55,886 nucleotides of DNA from Tissierellia bacterium (GCA_012735215.1 JAAYHX010000019.1:1-55886), one strand, 5' to 3'. Shown: positions 27,822 to 37,884, counted from the stretch's first letter. Notes: generated from the sequence alone by a model not told the origin. Translations and numbers: made by a program.

Positions 27822-27852
27822 AGGCTAGCCTATAGGGTTAGCCTTTTGTTTT
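27822..27852 (+). terminator. terminator of serS
   Basis: A 9-bp stem AGGCTAGCC with GGTTAGCCT (27822-27830, 27836-27844), one G-T pair, followed by TTTGTTTTG. Confidence 0.8.
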
Positions 27853-27909
27853 GTGCTAAAGTTCTAATTAAAAAATAATTTATGAATATCAGTCCTTTGT
27901 TTCTACAGA

Positions 27910-27937
27910 TTGAAAGGGGGAAGCATAGGAGTAAAAT
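27910..27937 (+). promoter_or_regulatory. promoter of the candidate structured RNA
   Basis: TTGAAA (27910-27915) and TAAAAT (27932-27937) are 16 bases apart. The predicted start near 27944 coincides with the first base of a strong stem, which supports a dedicated RNA start there. Confidence 0.55.
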
Positions 27938-27943
27938 ATTTGA

Positions 27944-28190
27944 GCGGAGGCTGGGTCTTTGCTAGTATGCCTTATACTGAAGCAAACTAATAGCATAATA
28001 TATAAAGCTCAGCCCTCCGTTTACGAAATTTGGAAAGCATCACCACTTGGAAGGTCGATTTGCAAAACCATTCTTATAGTAACAAGTAGTATCAAGATTA
28101 CATAGAAAGAACGAGTTTATTTATTTAAGATTTCTAAAGTCAGCATGTGTCTATGCTATATGCCAACTCATTCTTTTATAAAGAATAAAA
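27944..28190 (+). ncRNA. candidate structured non-coding RNA or long leader
   Basis: A gene-free stretch with nested pairing. The 5' end CGGAGGCTGGG (27945-27955) pairs with CTCAGCCCTCCG (28008-28019). Inside is a hairpin of TTTGC-AGTAT with ATACT-GCAAA (27958-27986). Further on, AAAGAACGAGTT (about 28106-28117) can pair with AACTCATTCTTT (28165-28176) around an AGCAT/ATGCT hairpin (28143-28156), and the end folds as ATTCTTT/AAAGAAT. No long coding frame fits. I cannot assign a known family. It could be an independent RNA or the 5' leader of the metallopeptidase gene, which starts about 50 bases later. Confidence 0.5.
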
Positions 28191-28239
28191 GCAATTGCCC
28201 CAGACATATAATATTAAAAAGGTTTCAGGAGGCTATGAA

Positions 28240-29718
28240 TTGAGAAGGAGATACAAACACCTAGTATTAATACTGGCTTTTATCTTGTTGCTTAGTGCTT
28301 GTAACAATAAACACCCAACACTGCTTGTAGATGATTTTAATGGAATCCATTTAGATTCTATTAACACATATGAAATGGATGTAATTTTTGATCCTGATAA
28401 TAGGACCTACGGGGTTAATCAGGAGGTAATCTATATAAATAATTCCAAGGATGAATTATCCCATATATACTTTCATCTGTACCCAAATGCATATAAAGAG
28501 TTAGAAACAGCTCCCATATTATTCAAACAGGAAGTCCTATCTAAAGGATATACACCTGGATACATAAAAATCAAGGAACTTACCGTAAATGATCAAAAGG
28601 TAGATTTTTCAATACAAGGAGAAGGAGGTACAATTTTAAAAATAGAGCTGCCTAAAAAATTAAATCCTGGTGAGAAAGCTAGGGTTAATTTTGAGTATAT
28701 AGGAAAACTACCTAAAAATATAGATAGGTTTGGATATGGTGATAAGGTATTCAATTTTGGGAACTGGTACCCTATAGCCTGTGTTTATGATGAAACAGGC
28801 TGGAATCTAGATCCCTATTATAGCTTTGGGGATCCCTTCTACAGCCATGTATCAAACTATGATGTAAAAATAACTGTACCGGAAGATATGATAGTAGCTG
28901 CCAGTGGCAACATTGTTAAGGAGAAGATAATCAGAGGCCAAAAAACCTATACAATAGAAGGCAGACTTATAAGAGACTTTGCTTGGGTAGCAAGTTCTGA
29001 TTTTATAGTTGAGGAGTTGAAAGTTGGGGATATATTAGTAAAACTATATGCATTAGAAGATAATCCTACAATGGCAGATTTTGCCTTGGAAGTTGGTAAA
29101 AAATCTTTTCAAGTGTTTAATGAGCGTTTTGGGGAATATCCCTACGGAGTATATTCTATAGTTATGACAGAGTTTCCAACAGGCATGGAATATCCTGGAA
29201 TAGTATTCATTAATAAGGATTACTACAATGAGAAATCAAAGGGTTCTCTCGAACAAGTAATAGTTCATGAAACAGCTCATCAGTGGTGGTATGGGGTGGT
29301 GGGCAATGATCAGGTTGATGAAGCTTGGTTAGATGAATCTTTAGCCACCTATTCAGAGGTAATATATGTATATCATGTATATGGACGGGAACAAGGTGAA
29401 AGATACTATCAGCACTATTGCCAGTTGCCCTATGAGTATGCCAAAAACCATCTAGATATGGATGTAGGAGTAAGGAAATCCTTAGACCAGTTCAGTGGCT
29501 GGGATGATTATGGACTTTTGGTATATACAAAAGGGGCAGTCTTTTTAAATGAAATAAAAGAAGATTTTGGTATGGAAGTTTTATGTAATATATTAAACAA
29601 ACACTATCAATACCATAAATTCCATAATTGTACCACGGAAGATTTCATTAAAATTTGCCAAGAAGTAACGGGTACATCTTTTGATAAAAGAGCATATGAG
29701 TGGATTTATAAGGAATAA
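28240..29718 (+). CDS. M1-family zinc metallopeptidase lipoprotein
   Basis: A 492-residue surface-anchored peptidase. Signal peptide with lipobox LLLSAC (Cys21). The catalytic gluzincin motif is HETAH (343-347) followed by Glu366 (HExxH-18-E); GMEYP (315-319) takes the place of the GAMEN exopeptidase motif. It should trim peptides outside the membrane, in line with amino-acid fermentation. TTG 28240 is chosen: AGGAGG at 28228-28233 lies 6-7 bases before it, and the start gives a proper signal peptide. The frame is open from 28195. It follows the candidate RNA. Confidence 0.87.
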   Translation: MRRRYKHLVLILAFILLLSACNNKHPTLLVDDFNGIHLDSINTYEMDVIFDPDNRTYGVNQEVIYINNSKDELSHIYFHLYPNAYKELETAPILFKQEVLSKGYTPGYIKIKELTVNDQKVDFSIQGEGGTILKIELPKKLNPGEKARVNFEYIGKLPKNIDRFGYGDKVFNFGNWYPIACVYDETGWNLDPYYSFGDPFYSHVSNYDVKITVPEDMIVAASGNIVKEKIIRGQKTYTIEGRLIRDFAWVASSDFIVEELKVGDILVKLYALEDNPTMADFALEVGKKSFQVFNERFGEYPYGVYSIVMTEFPTGMEYPGIVFINKDYYNEKSKGSLEQVIVHETAHQWWYGVVGNDQVDEAWLDESLATYSEVIYVYHVYGREQGERYYQHYCQLPYEYAKNHLDMDVGVRKSLDQFSGWDDYGLLVYTKGAVFLNEIKEDFGMEVLCNILNKHYQYHKFHNCTTEDFIKICQEVTGTSFDKRAYEWIYKE

Positions 29719-29720
29719 TA

Positions 29721-29746
29721 AATGGAGGGACTTGTGTCCCTCCATT
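29721..29746. terminator. hairpin between convergent genes
   Basis: An 11-bp perfect stem AATGGAGGGAC with GTCCCTCCATT (29721-29731, 29736-29746) directly after the peptidase stop. The T-run is poor on both strands, so efficiency is uncertain. Confidence 0.55.
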
Positions 29747-29750
29747 AAAC

Positions 29751-29858
29751 TTAATATTTGTGTCCAAATCCACCAAATAGTATTACTAGAAGTAAGAAGA
29801 AAAATAATAAGCTGGTATCGTCTTCCCTTCCGAAGAATCCTCCTCTTCTATCAGTCAT
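29751..29858 (-). CDS. 35-residue membrane microprotein
   Basis: A short frame with a strong ribosome site (AAAGGAGG, 8 bases before ATG 29858). It reads MTDRRGGFFGREDD, a hydrophobic run SLLFFFLLLVILFGG, and FGHKY. One membrane helix with glycine/phenylalanine-rich ends resembles the small, often sporulation-linked membrane peptides of Clostridia, which have no known activity. It lies between the peptidase and the V-ATPase operon, on the opposite strand to both. A TATAAT-like element on the minus strand near 29907-29912 may serve as its promoter. Confidence 0.7.
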   Translation of the reverse strand: MTDRRGGFFGREDDTSLLFFFLLLVILFGGFGHKY

Positions 29859-29962
29859 ATATATACCTCCTTTTTTAAGATGTTGCTTTGCCTATTACAT
29901 TATATAGATTAGGGAGTATAAGTGTTACTTTTAAAGAGCCTATTTGTTAATGAAAAAATAAA

Positions 29963-29990
29963 TTGACAAATGATTTGAGAGGAGTATAAT
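29963..29990 (+). promoter_or_regulatory. promoter of the V-type ATPase operon
   Basis: Consensus TTGACA (29963-29968) and TATAAT (29985-29990), spaced 16, start about 18 bases before the first gene. This is the strongest promoter match in the window. Confidence 0.82.
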
Positions 29991-30014
29991 TTTTTTGTTG
30001 GAGGATGATGATAT

Positions 30015-30305
30015 ATGGATCAAGTCATTAGGGAGATAATAAGTATTGATAAAGAAACCCTGAATATGAAGGAAAGATATGAAGAATTGCTGAAGGAAAA
30101 GGAAAGTCAGCTGAAAAAAACCTTAGCAGACCTAGAAAAGGCTTCTATAGAAAATCTTTATAAACCAAGTTCAAATGGTATAGATATGACTGTAGAACTA
30201 AAAAACTTAGAGGATATTTATATTGAAAATATGCATAATATTGATAAGGTTTATAAAGAACTAAAGGTTCAATTAATAGAAGACATTTGGAATGATCTAT
30301 TCTAA
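30015..30305 (+). CDS. V-type ATPase small coiled-coil subunit (G/H-like)
   Basis: A 96-residue charged helical protein, mostly coiled coil (KERYEELLKEKESQLKKTLADLEKA). As first gene of the V-type ATPase operon it matches the peripheral-stalk subunit called G or H (NtpF-like), which pairs with subunit E. Sequence is too simple to be sure of the subunit name. GGAGGATGATG precedes the ATG. Confidence 0.65.
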   Translation: MDQVIREIISIDKETLNMKERYEELLKEKESQLKKTLADLEKASIENLYKPSSNGIDMTVELKNLEDIYIENMHNIDKVYKELKVQLIEDIWNDLF

Positions 30306-30322
30306 GAAAAGAAGGTATTCAT

Positions 30323-31369
30323 ATGAATGGACAAAATTTTTCCGCAATCAACACAAAAACAAGAGTTTTAAAATCCAGATTATTAAGTGACCAAGATTAT
30401 ATAAACCTAATGCAATTTGATAGTGTAAAAGAACAAATAGATTATCTAAAAAACAATACAGTATATGGAGATCTATTAGCAGATATAGATGACTCAAATT
30501 ATGATATTCAAAATGTAGAAATCAATTTAAAAAGATACTTAATAGTTCAAATGGAAAAGATTATAAGATACTTTACAAGGGAATATAAGGAATTTTACAA
30601 AACAATGTTACTTAGGTATGAAGTTGAGGATTTAAAGCTATATTTGAGAGCTTTAGAGAGGAAAGAAGAGATACCTAACGTAGCATGTTTTTTTTTAGAA
30701 CATTCCACTTTTAACAGCAAGAAATTATCAAAGATTACAGATGTAGGGGAGTTTATAGATGGTTTAAAGGGGACTATATATTATGAAATTTTGATTCCTT
30801 ATAAGGATGAAGAGGGTCCAAAGACTACCTTCTACATGGAGATGAACCTAGACAGATTATACTTCAATCAGTTAAAAGTCAAGTGTCAGAAGCTAAAGAA
30901 AGTTGACAGGAAGGCCTTTGATAATATTTTAGGTGAAAATGTAGATTTGCTGAATATTGAATGGATCTACAGGGGAATCAAATTTTATAATTTAATCCCT
31001 GAAGAGCTGATAAACTATCTACTGCCTCATGGTAAGGAGTTCAAGTATAAAGATCTGAAAGATATGTGCTATTCAGATATTGAAACATTAAAAACAATCG
31101 TTCTTAATAGCAAATACAGTTTCCTATTCGATACAAAAAAAGATGTGGAACTTTTCATGGAACGAAGGATAGAAAGGTATTTTTATTTTAAGTTTAAGAG
31201 TCTACTAAAAAAAGGCCATTTAAACATATTGACTACCATTGCTTATTTCCATCTGTTGGAATTTGAAATAAGGGATATTATTTCCATGTTGGAAGCTAAA
31301 AGATATGGTTTTACTTTGGATGAAACAGTTAACTATCTGGTAAAGAAAATCGAAGGAAGTGATTATTAA
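30323..31369 (+). CDS. V-type ATPase subunit C (AC39/d-like)
   Basis: A 348-residue helical protein of the AC39 (vATP-synt_AC39) family, the funnel-shaped connector between the central shaft and the membrane ring. Typical traits: a basic start NTKTRVLKSRLLSDQDYINLMQ, repeated long helices and three related modules. It follows the small coiled-coil gene by 17 bases and overlaps the leader of the subunit I gene. In bacterial operons it is named ntpC. Confidence 0.85.
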   Translation: MNGQNFSAINTKTRVLKSRLLSDQDYINLMQFDSVKEQIDYLKNNTVYGDLLADIDDSNYDIQNVEINLKRYLIVQMEKIIRYFTREYKEFYKTMLLRYEVEDLKLYLRALERKEEIPNVACFFLEHSTFNSKKLSKITDVGEFIDGLKGTIYYEILIPYKDEEGPKTTFYMEMNLDRLYFNQLKVKCQKLKKVDRKAFDNILGENVDLLNIEWIYRGIKFYNLIPEELINYLLPHGKEFKYKDLKDMCYSDIETLKTIVLNSKYSFLFDTKKDVELFMERRIERYFYFKFKSLLKKGHLNILTTIAYFHLLEFEIRDIISMLEAKRYGFTLDETVNYLVKKIEGSDY

Positions 31370-31370
31370 T

Positions 31371-33305
31371 ATGGCTGTTGAAAAGATGGTTATGATGAAT
31401 GTAATCGGGGATATTTCTCGGGTAGATGATGTTTTAAAGGATATAGCCTTATCCAGCAAAGTGGACTTAGTCTCTGCTATGAGAGAAATTGAAGAAAATA
31501 ATATGCTGATAAATATAAACCATGAGAATCTAGAGAGAGTTATAGATTTGAATGATATTAAAAGCTTCAGTAAGGATACTAGTTATAGACAGTTAATACA
31601 AAAAGCAGAAGAAATTAATAAAGCTTTTAATATTGATATTGGAGAAGCTTCTTTAGATGGAGTATTTCTTGACAAGGACCATGTAAGAGGCAAGATAGAT
31701 GAAATATACGAACAAGTACAACACTATAATGAAAAAATCAAACAGGTGGAAGATAGATTAGCGGAAATTGATAAGTTCGAGAGAAGCTTTACTATACCAG
31801 AAGGCTTTTCTATTTCTATAGATGATTTAAGGAATTTAAAGTATTTTGAACACAAGTTTGGGATTTTATCAAGAGAGGATAGGATCAGGCTTAAGAGAAA
31901 TTATGAAAACATTTTAGCTGCCATCCTCCATGTGGGAACCAACAAGGATGGGGAAATATATTTAATTATATATCCTCAGATAGTCAAAGATGAGATGAAT
32001 AGGATATTAAGATCTGTAAACTTTAATGAAATAGTTATACCTGAGACTTACAGAGGAACCATAACTGAAATAAAAGGTCAGCTAGATAATGAGAAGCAAG
32101 GACTATTGAAAGAAGCTGAGGATTATAATAAATCCTTGGAAGAATTAAAGGAAAAATATAAGGACCAATTTTCGATTATATTAAATCAGTTAACTATTAA
32201 AGAAAAAATTGAAGAGTATAAGGGCTACTTGGCCAGATCTAACAAGTTTTTCTACTTATCAGGCTGGATAGCGGAAAAGGATAGGAGCCAAATTGAAAAT
32301 ATGCTCAAAAAATACGACAGACTGTTGATTACCATTAATGATAAAACAAATGTTAAGCCTCCAACCAAGTTAAGGAATAATTGGCTATTTAGGCCCTTTG
32401 AAGTATTGCTAAAGATGTATGGGGTTCCAGCCCATGATGAGTTGGATCCTACTCCCTTTCTAAGTATATCCTACATGCTCTTATTTGGCGCAATGTTTGG
32501 GGATCTAGGCCAAGGTTTTATTATCCTACTGGCAGGATTGCTCATGAGCAAGAGAAATAAGCTATTTGGCGGATTGCTGGAGAGATTAGGATTTAGCTCA
32601 ATGGTATTTGGGGTCCTTTATGGTGAAGTATTTGGAATTGAAGAATTGATACCAGCTCTAGTTATTAAGCCCTTTGAGGAGATAAATACTGTACTAGTAG
32701 CAGCAATAATAGTCGGTATAGTATTGATCCTAATATCCTATATACTTGGCATGGTAAATAGCATTAAGCGAAGGGATATTGAAGAAGGTTTATTTGGCAA
32801 GGAAGGATTAGTTGGATTCATATTCTATATATGCCTTTTAGCCCTTGTTGGAGGAAAACTAGTTGGTAAGACCATAATGCCTACTGGTTTAGGCATAGTT
32901 ATTATACTCCTGTGTGTTGTTGGTATGGTTCTTAAGGAGCCTTTGACCAATTTAATTACTGGGAAAAGACCCTTACATGGGGATGATGTATCTGGATACT
33001 ATATACAATCAGTATTTTCTCTTATAGAGGTAATACTAAGCATGCTAAGTGGTACTATCTCCTTCATAAGAGTTGGAGCATTTACATTAACCCATGTGGG
33101 CTTATTTATAGCATTTAAAACAATAGGGGAGATGATAGGTACAAGTACAGGCAACATCATTGTATTGATAATAGGCAATATAGTTGTTATTGGCTTAGAG
33201 GGGTTAATAGTATTCATTCAAGGATTAAGGTTACAATACTATGAACTATTTAGCCGATACTATAAAGGCGATGGCAAAGAGTTTAAACCCATAAGTATAA
33301 AATAG
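31371..33305 (+). CDS. V-type ATPase subunit I (a-type)
   Basis: A 644-residue stator subunit. The soluble N-terminal half (about 1-335) is rich in coiled coil; the C-terminal half has about seven to eight membrane helices that form the ion half-channels. Motifs such as MLLFGAMFGDLGQG and TISFIRVGAFTLTHVG with its essential arginine are typical. ATG 31371 is chosen over the frame opening at 31359, as AAGTGATT lies before it and the protein then begins MAVEKMVMMNVIG, normal for the family. Confidence 0.93.
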   Translation: MAVEKMVMMNVIGDISRVDDVLKDIALSSKVDLVSAMREIEENNMLININHENLERVIDLNDIKSFSKDTSYRQLIQKAEEINKAFNIDIGEASLDGVFLDKDHVRGKIDEIYEQVQHYNEKIKQVEDRLAEIDKFERSFTIPEGFSISIDDLRNLKYFEHKFGILSREDRIRLKRNYENILAAILHVGTNKDGEIYLIIYPQIVKDEMNRILRSVNFNEIVIPETYRGTITEIKGQLDNEKQGLLKEAEDYNKSLEELKEKYKDQFSIILNQLTIKEKIEEYKGYLARSNKFFYLSGWIAEKDRSQIENMLKKYDRLLITINDKTNVKPPTKLRNNWLFRPFEVLLKMYGVPAHDELDPTPFLSISYMLLFGAMFGDLGQGFIILLAGLLMSKRNKLFGGLLERLGFSSMVFGVLYGEVFGIEELIPALVIKPFEEINTVLVAAIIVGIVLILISYILGMVNSIKRRDIEEGLFGKEGLVGFIFYICLLALVGGKLVGKTIMPTGLGIVIILLCVVGMVLKEPLTNLITGKRPLHGDDVSGYYIQSVFSLIEVILSMLSGTISFIRVGAFTLTHVGLFIAFKTIGEMIGTSTGNIIVLIIGNIVVIGLEGLIVFIQGLRLQYYELFSRYYKGDGKEFKPISIK

Positions 33306-33342
33306 CAAGTAACAAAAAGAAGATAATTAGGAGGAATGTAAA

Positions 33343-33771
33343 ATGACATTTATATTAATTTCAACTACTATATTAGTTTTATTGACAATTGGAACTGGAT
33401 TTTTTATGGTCTATAAGGACATGCAAGGAAATAGAAAAAGACTTAAGAAGATTTTAAGAGCAAATTTGTTCATATTTTTGCCTTTACTAATAGCTTCAAT
33501 AATCATATTAGTACCACAAGGTATAAATGCACAAAATGAAGCTGCAACAACATCTTCACCATCTGGCCTTGGATTCTTATCTGCTGCTTTGTCAACAGGT
33601 CTAGCTACTCTAGGTGCAGGGTATGCAGTAGCAGTTGTTGGTTCAGCTGCCTTAGGAGCTGTTTCTGAAGAACCAGGTCTATTAGGTAAGACTTTGATAT
33701 TTGTTGGTTTAGCTGAAGGTATTGCAATTTACGGTCTTATAGTTTCCATCTTGATAATAGGAAGGTTATAA
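33343..33771 (+). CDS. V-type ATPase subunit K (rotor ring)
   Basis: A 142-residue membrane protein. The C-terminal part (about 75-142) is a c-ring hairpin: GLGFLSAALSTGLATLGAG, a polar loop SEEPG and GLAEGIAIYGLIVSILI with the ion-binding Glu. The N-terminal 60 residues hold two further hydrophobic segments (3-21 and 44-60) that do not look like a c hairpin and carry no ion-site Glu, then PQGINAQNEAA. So there is one ion site per four helices, or the front part is a cleaved or anchoring extension. H+ versus Na+ use cannot be decided. TAGGAGG precedes the ATG. Confidence 0.9.
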   Translation: MTFILISTTILVLLTIGTGFFMVYKDMQGNRKRLKKILRANLFIFLPLLIASIIILVPQGINAQNEAATTSSPSGLGFLSAALSTGLATLGAGYAVAVVGSAALGAVSEEPGLLGKTLIFVGLAEGIAIYGLIVSILIIGRL

Positions 33772-33772
33772 T

Positions 33773-34078
33773 ATGAAATCCTATCTAATAAGTGACAATA
33801 AGGATACTTTTATTGGATTGAGACTAGCTGGAATTCAGGGAGTTTTAGCTAAAACCCCTGAAGAGATGAAGGAGTATTTTTCAAAAGCCGCAGAGGATAA
33901 AAATATAGGTATTATTATAGTTACAGAAAAAATACTTGAAGAAATAGGGGAAGAAGCTATGAAGCTTAAAAAAAGTGGCAGTTCTAAACTTGTTGTCACA
34001 ATACCAGACAGATGGGGTTTAAGGGATAAGGACTTTATCATGAAGTATATTAAAGAATCCATAGGCTTAAAAGTTTAG
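33773..34078 (+). CDS. V-type ATPase subunit F
   Basis: A 101-residue soluble protein with the subunit F fold: KDTFIGLRLAGIQGV, then a predicted beta-strand IGIIIVTEKILEEIGEEAM and VVTIPDRWG. Subunit F is part of the central rotor shaft with subunit D. It begins 2 bases after subunit K. Length is typical. Confidence 0.9.
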   Translation: MKSYLISDNKDTFIGLRLAGIQGVLAKTPEEMKEYFSKAAEDKNIGIIIVTEKILEEIGEEAMKLKKSGSSKLVVTIPDRWGLRDKDFIMKYIKESIGLKV

Positions 34079-34089
34079 GTGGTGATTCA

Positions 34090-34728
34090 ATGACAACTAT
34101 TAAGGATAAATTAGATATATTTCGTAAGCTTATATATGAACAGGAAGAGGAAAAGTATAAAAAGTCCCTAGAGGATTTAGAAGAGAGGATAAGGAATCTA
34201 GTTGAAAGCAAAAAGTTAGAAATCAAAAAGAAGCAAGAAGAATTGGCAGAAAGAGAAGCTTTATTAAAGGAAGCAGAAAAGAATAGGATTATATCAGAAA
34301 AACGTCAGGAGCTAAACTCAAAGCTTTTGTTGAAAAGGGAAGAAATACTTGAAGACTTAATAGCTTCATTAAAAGAAAAGGCTATTATATTTACTTTAAC
34401 GGATGAATATGGTGATCTTTTAGTTAGGAATATTTCTGAAGCTTTTTTAAAGGTAGATGATATAGATTTGGTTATCACTATAACTGAAGAAGATAAGGAG
34501 AAGTTTGAAGCTTCCCTTTTAAAAGCAGCAAAGAAATGCAAGAAAAATATTACTATAGATAGCCTACCAAAAACCAAAATGATTGGGGGATTTATACTAA
34601 CTGATAAGGATAGAACCTATAATATAGACAATAGCTATAAGACAATAATTGATGAAAATAGATATGAAATAGGCAAGAGGCTTTACAAGGCTCTTGAAGA
34701 AGCAGGTGATTTTCAATGGAAAATATAA
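34090..34728 (+). CDS. V-type ATPase subunit E
   Basis: A 212-residue peripheral-stalk subunit: a long charged N-terminal helix (about 10-85) that pairs with the small coiled-coil subunit, then a C-terminal alpha/beta domain with GGFILTDKDRTYNIDNSYKTII, diagnostic for subunit E. GGTGGTGATTC precedes the ATG. The last 13 bases overlap subunit A. Confidence 0.9.
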   Translation: MTTIKDKLDIFRKLIYEQEEEKYKKSLEDLEERIRNLVESKKLEIKKKQEELAEREALLKEAEKNRIISEKRQELNSKLLLKREEILEDLIASLKEKAIIFTLTDEYGDLLVRNISEAFLKVDDIDLVITITEEDKEKFEASLLKAAKKCKKNITIDSLPKTKMIGGFILTDKDRTYNIDNSYKTIIDENRYEIGKRLYKALEEAGDFQWKI

Positions 34729-36488
34729 GGGGCAAGGTAGCAGCAATAAACGGTCCAGTAATAGTTGGAGAAAATATGACTGGATTTAAGATGAGGGAAA
34801 TGGTATTAGTAGGCCACAAAAAACTTATAGGAGAAATCATATCCATAGATGGAGATTTGGGAACCATTCAGGTTTATGAGGAAACAGAAGGGCTAACAGT
34901 AGGAGAGGACATAAGATCTACAGGAAAACCCCTTTCCTTAAAATTGGGACCTGGCTTGTTGGGAAACATGTTTGATGGAATTGAGAGGCCATTAAACAGG
35001 ATAAGAGATGAATTTGGTACTTTTATTCCGGAGGGCATAGGACTAATATCCCTTGATGAAGAAAAGCTGTGGGATGTTTCTTTAAATGTAAAGCCAGGAG
35101 ATTATGTAAAGGAAGGCCAAGTGTTTGGAAGTGTACAAGAAACTCCTTTAATAAACCACAAACTATTGGTTCCTATAGGTGCAAAGGGCAAAGTAATTAA
35201 GGTTGAAAAGGATGGAAAATACAATATAAACCACACATTAGTTGAAGTTGAAGATGAGTCAGGTAATATTCATGAACTCAAAATGTATCAGGAGTGGCCT
35301 GTAAGAATAGCAAGACCAGTAGATAGAAGGCTTCCTATTGGGAAAATACTCATAACAGGCCAAAGAGTTCTTGATATATTCTTTCCTATAGCTAAGGGTG
35401 GTACAGCTGCAATACCTGGAGGATTTGGAACTGGTAAGACCATGCTTCAACACCAATTGGCAAAATGGTCAGATGCAGATATCATCATATACGTAGGCTG
35501 TGGTGAAAGAGGAAACGAGATGACAGAAGTTTTGGAGGATTTTCCTAAGCTTATAGATCCAAAAACTAATAGACCACTGATGGAAAGAACAGTGCTTATT
35601 GCCAATACTTCAAACATGCCTGTTGCTGCAAGGGAAGCAAGTATATATACAGGTATTACTATGGCAGAATACTATAGGGATATGGGCTATAATGTAGCCA
35701 TAATGGCAGATTCCACATCCCGTTGGGCAGAGGCACTAAGAGAGATATCAGGAAGGCTAGAGGAGATGCCTGCAGAAGAAGGATATCCTGCATACTTGCA
35801 ATCAAGACTTGCTCAATTCTATGAAAGAGCTGGCTATGTGAATACTCTATCAGGAGAAGAAGGATCAGTAACCATTATTGGAGCTGTTTCACCTGCAGGA
35901 GGAGATTTCTCTGAACCTGTTACAGAAAATACTAGAAGGCTTGTTAATGTATTCTTAGGATTAGATAGAGAACTGGCTTATTCTAGACACTATCCATCCA
36001 TAAACTGGCTAAACAGCTATAGTGGATATGCGGATATGCTAAAAAGCTATTATGAATCCATGATTCATGAGGATATTAGTCCTTTAAGAGCTAAGATGTT
36101 GAGATTGCTGTTTGAAGAGAGCAAATTACAGGATGTAGTTGCTCTAGTAGGTGAAGATGTTCTTCCTGATGAGCAGAGACTGATACTTGAAATTGCAAGA
36201 GTTATCAAAGTTGGATACTTACAACAAAATGCTTTCCACAAAGAAGATACCTATGTTCCATTGAAAAAGCAAGTGGAGATGCTTAAAACTATAGATTTGC
36301 TATATGAAAGAGGATTAAGTGCTATAAAGAAGAAGATACCAATTTCTAAAGTTAGAGATGGAGAGCTTTACGATAAAGTAATGAAGATGAAGTATACTAT
36401 ACCTAACGATAGATTAGAAGATATAGATGAACTCAAGAATATAATAAACGAATTTTATGATGAATTAGAATCTTATTATTCAAGCTAA
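34716..36488 (+). CDS. atpA: V-type ATPase catalytic subunit A
   Basis: A 590-residue catalytic subunit. Walker A is GGFGTGKT in a domain after the long non-homologous insert; Walker B region [32 protein letters not shown] is typical. It forms the hexamer head with subunit B. The start overlaps subunit E. V-type operons in fermentative clostridia usually couple ATP to H+ or Na+ export; direction here is inference. Confidence 0.96.
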   Translation: MENIRGKVAAINGPVIVGENMTGFKMREMVLVGHKKLIGEIISIDGDLGTIQVYEETEGLTVGEDIRSTGKPLSLKLGPGLLGNMFDGIERPLNRIRDEFGTFIPEGIGLISLDEEKLWDVSLNVKPGDYVKEGQVFGSVQETPLINHKLLVPIGAKGKVIKVEKDGKYNINHTLVEVEDESGNIHELKMYQEWPVRIARPVDRRLPIGKILITGQRVLDIFFPIAKGGTAAIPGGFGTGKTMLQHQLAKWSDADIIIYVGCGERGNEMTEVLEDFPKLIDPKTNRPLMERTVLIANTSNMPVAAREASIYTGITMAEYYRDMGYNVAIMADSTSRWAEALREISGRLEEMPAEEGYPAYLQSRLAQFYERAGYVNTLSGEEGSVTIIGAVSPAGGDFSEPVTENTRRLVNVFLGLDRELAYSRHYPSINWLNSYSGYADMLKSYYESMIHEDISPLRAKMLRLLFEESKLQDVVALVGEDVLPDEQRLILEIARVIKVGYLQQNAFHKEDTYVPLKKQVEMLKTIDLLYERGLSAIKKKIPISKVRDGELYDKVMKMKYTIPNDRLEDIDELKNIINEFYDELESYYSS

Positions 36489-36499
36489 CGGGTGATTAT

Positions 36500-37882
36500 A
36501 TGAAAAAAGAGTATTTAAAACTGGATAAAGTAGAAGGAGCTTTAATAGAGCTATCAGACGTTCATGGAGTTAAATATGGAGAAGTGGTAGAAGTAGAAAA
36601 TAATCTAGGGGAAAAGGTACTTGGTAGGGTAATCAAGATATATAAGAACAGGGTAGTGATACAGATATTTGGTACCACATTGGGAATGTCCATTAATAAT
36701 ACTAAGGTCAGCTTTAAAGGGAAACCCTTTGAAATACCCCTATCCAAGGATATATTAGGCCGTGTTTTTAACGGAGTAGGCATACCTATTGATGGGGGCG
36801 GAGATATATATTCAGATAAATTCTATAATGTGAACGGAAGACCAATTAATCCTGTATCTAGAGAATATCCAAGGGATTATATTCAAACGGGCATATCTTC
36901 CATAGATGCATTGACAACCTTAATTAGGGGACAAAAGCTTCCTATTTTCTCAGGAGCAGGACTACCTCATAATGAGTTGGCTGCACAAATAGTAAGACAG
37001 GCCAAAATTAAGAGCCATGGTAATGAATCAAGCAATTTCTCAATAGTATTTGCTGCAATTGGGGTAAAGAGAGATGAGGCTTTCTACTTCACTGAAGAGT
37101 TTAGAAAAGCAGGAGTTCAAGATAGGCTAATAATGTATTTGAACTATGCAGATGATCCAATCATGGAGAGAATAATAGCTCCAAAATGTGCTTTAACAGC
37201 TGCAGAATATCTAGCCTTTGAAGAAAATCAGCACGTATTAGTCATAATGACGGACATAACAAGCTACTGTGAAGCCCTTAGGGAGATTTCTTCCTTAAGA
37301 GAAGAAGTTCCTAGCAGAAAAGGCTATCCAGGTTATCTCTATTCAGATCTAGCTAGCTTGTACGAAAGGGCAGGTATGACAAAGGATGCAGAAGGTTCTG
37401 TTACCCTAATCCCTATATTGACCATGCCCAATGATGATATAACTCACCCTATACCAGACTTAACAGGTTATATAACTGAGGGGCAGATAGTACTATCAAG
37501 GGATTTATATCAAAAGGGCATATATCCACCAATTGACGTACTACCATCCCTATCAAGGCTTATGAAGGACGGAATTGGTGAAGGCTTCACAAGAGGAGAC
37601 CATCCAGATGTGGCTAATCAGTTGTTCTCGGCCTACTCAAAAGTACAAGATATTAGAGCTTTGGCTCAAATAGTTGGAGAAGATGACCTATCTGATAAGG
37701 ATAAAAAGTATTTGGAATTTGGAAATGCCTTTGAAGAAAGGTTTTTAACACAAGATTTATATGACAGCAGGGATATGCTGGATACTCTAAATATATCTTG
37801 GGAACTACTTAGGATACTTCCAAAAGATGAATTGGATAGACTAAGTCCAGAGTTAATAGAAAAGTACATGCCAGGTGATTAA
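36500..37882 (+). CDS. atpB: V-type ATPase regulatory subunit B
   Basis: A 460-residue subunit B. It lacks a Walker A, having [19 protein letters not shown] in its place, and carries [36 protein letters not shown], both typical. It alternates with subunit A in the head. GGGTGATT precedes the ATG 11 bases after subunit A. Followed by subunit D after 2 bases. Confidence 0.96.
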   Translation: MKKEYLKLDKVEGALIELSDVHGVKYGEVVEVENNLGEKVLGRVIKIYKNRVVIQIFGTTLGMSINNTKVSFKGKPFEIPLSKDILGRVFNGVGIPIDGGGDIYSDKFYNVNGRPINPVSREYPRDYIQTGISSIDALTTLIRGQKLPIFSGAGLPHNELAAQIVRQAKIKSHGNESSNFSIVFAAIGVKRDEAFYFTEEFRKAGVQDRLIMYLNYADDPIMERIIAPKCALTAAEYLAFEENQHVLVIMTDITSYCEALREISSLREEVPSRKGYPGYLYSDLASLYERAGMTKDAEGSVTLIPILTMPNDDITHPIPDLTGYITEGQIVLSRDLYQKGIYPPIDVLPSLSRLMKDGIGEGFTRGDHPDVANQLFSAYSKVQDIRALAQIVGEDDLSDKDKKYLEFGNAFEERFLTQDLYDSRDMLDTLNISWELLRILPKDELDRLSPELIEKYMPGD

Positions 37883-37884
37883 AT

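Noticed and set aside
27941-28110. Open frame of about 50 codons through the candidate RNA
   Set aside because: It has no start codon with a ribosome site, and its bases are explained better by the paired stems.
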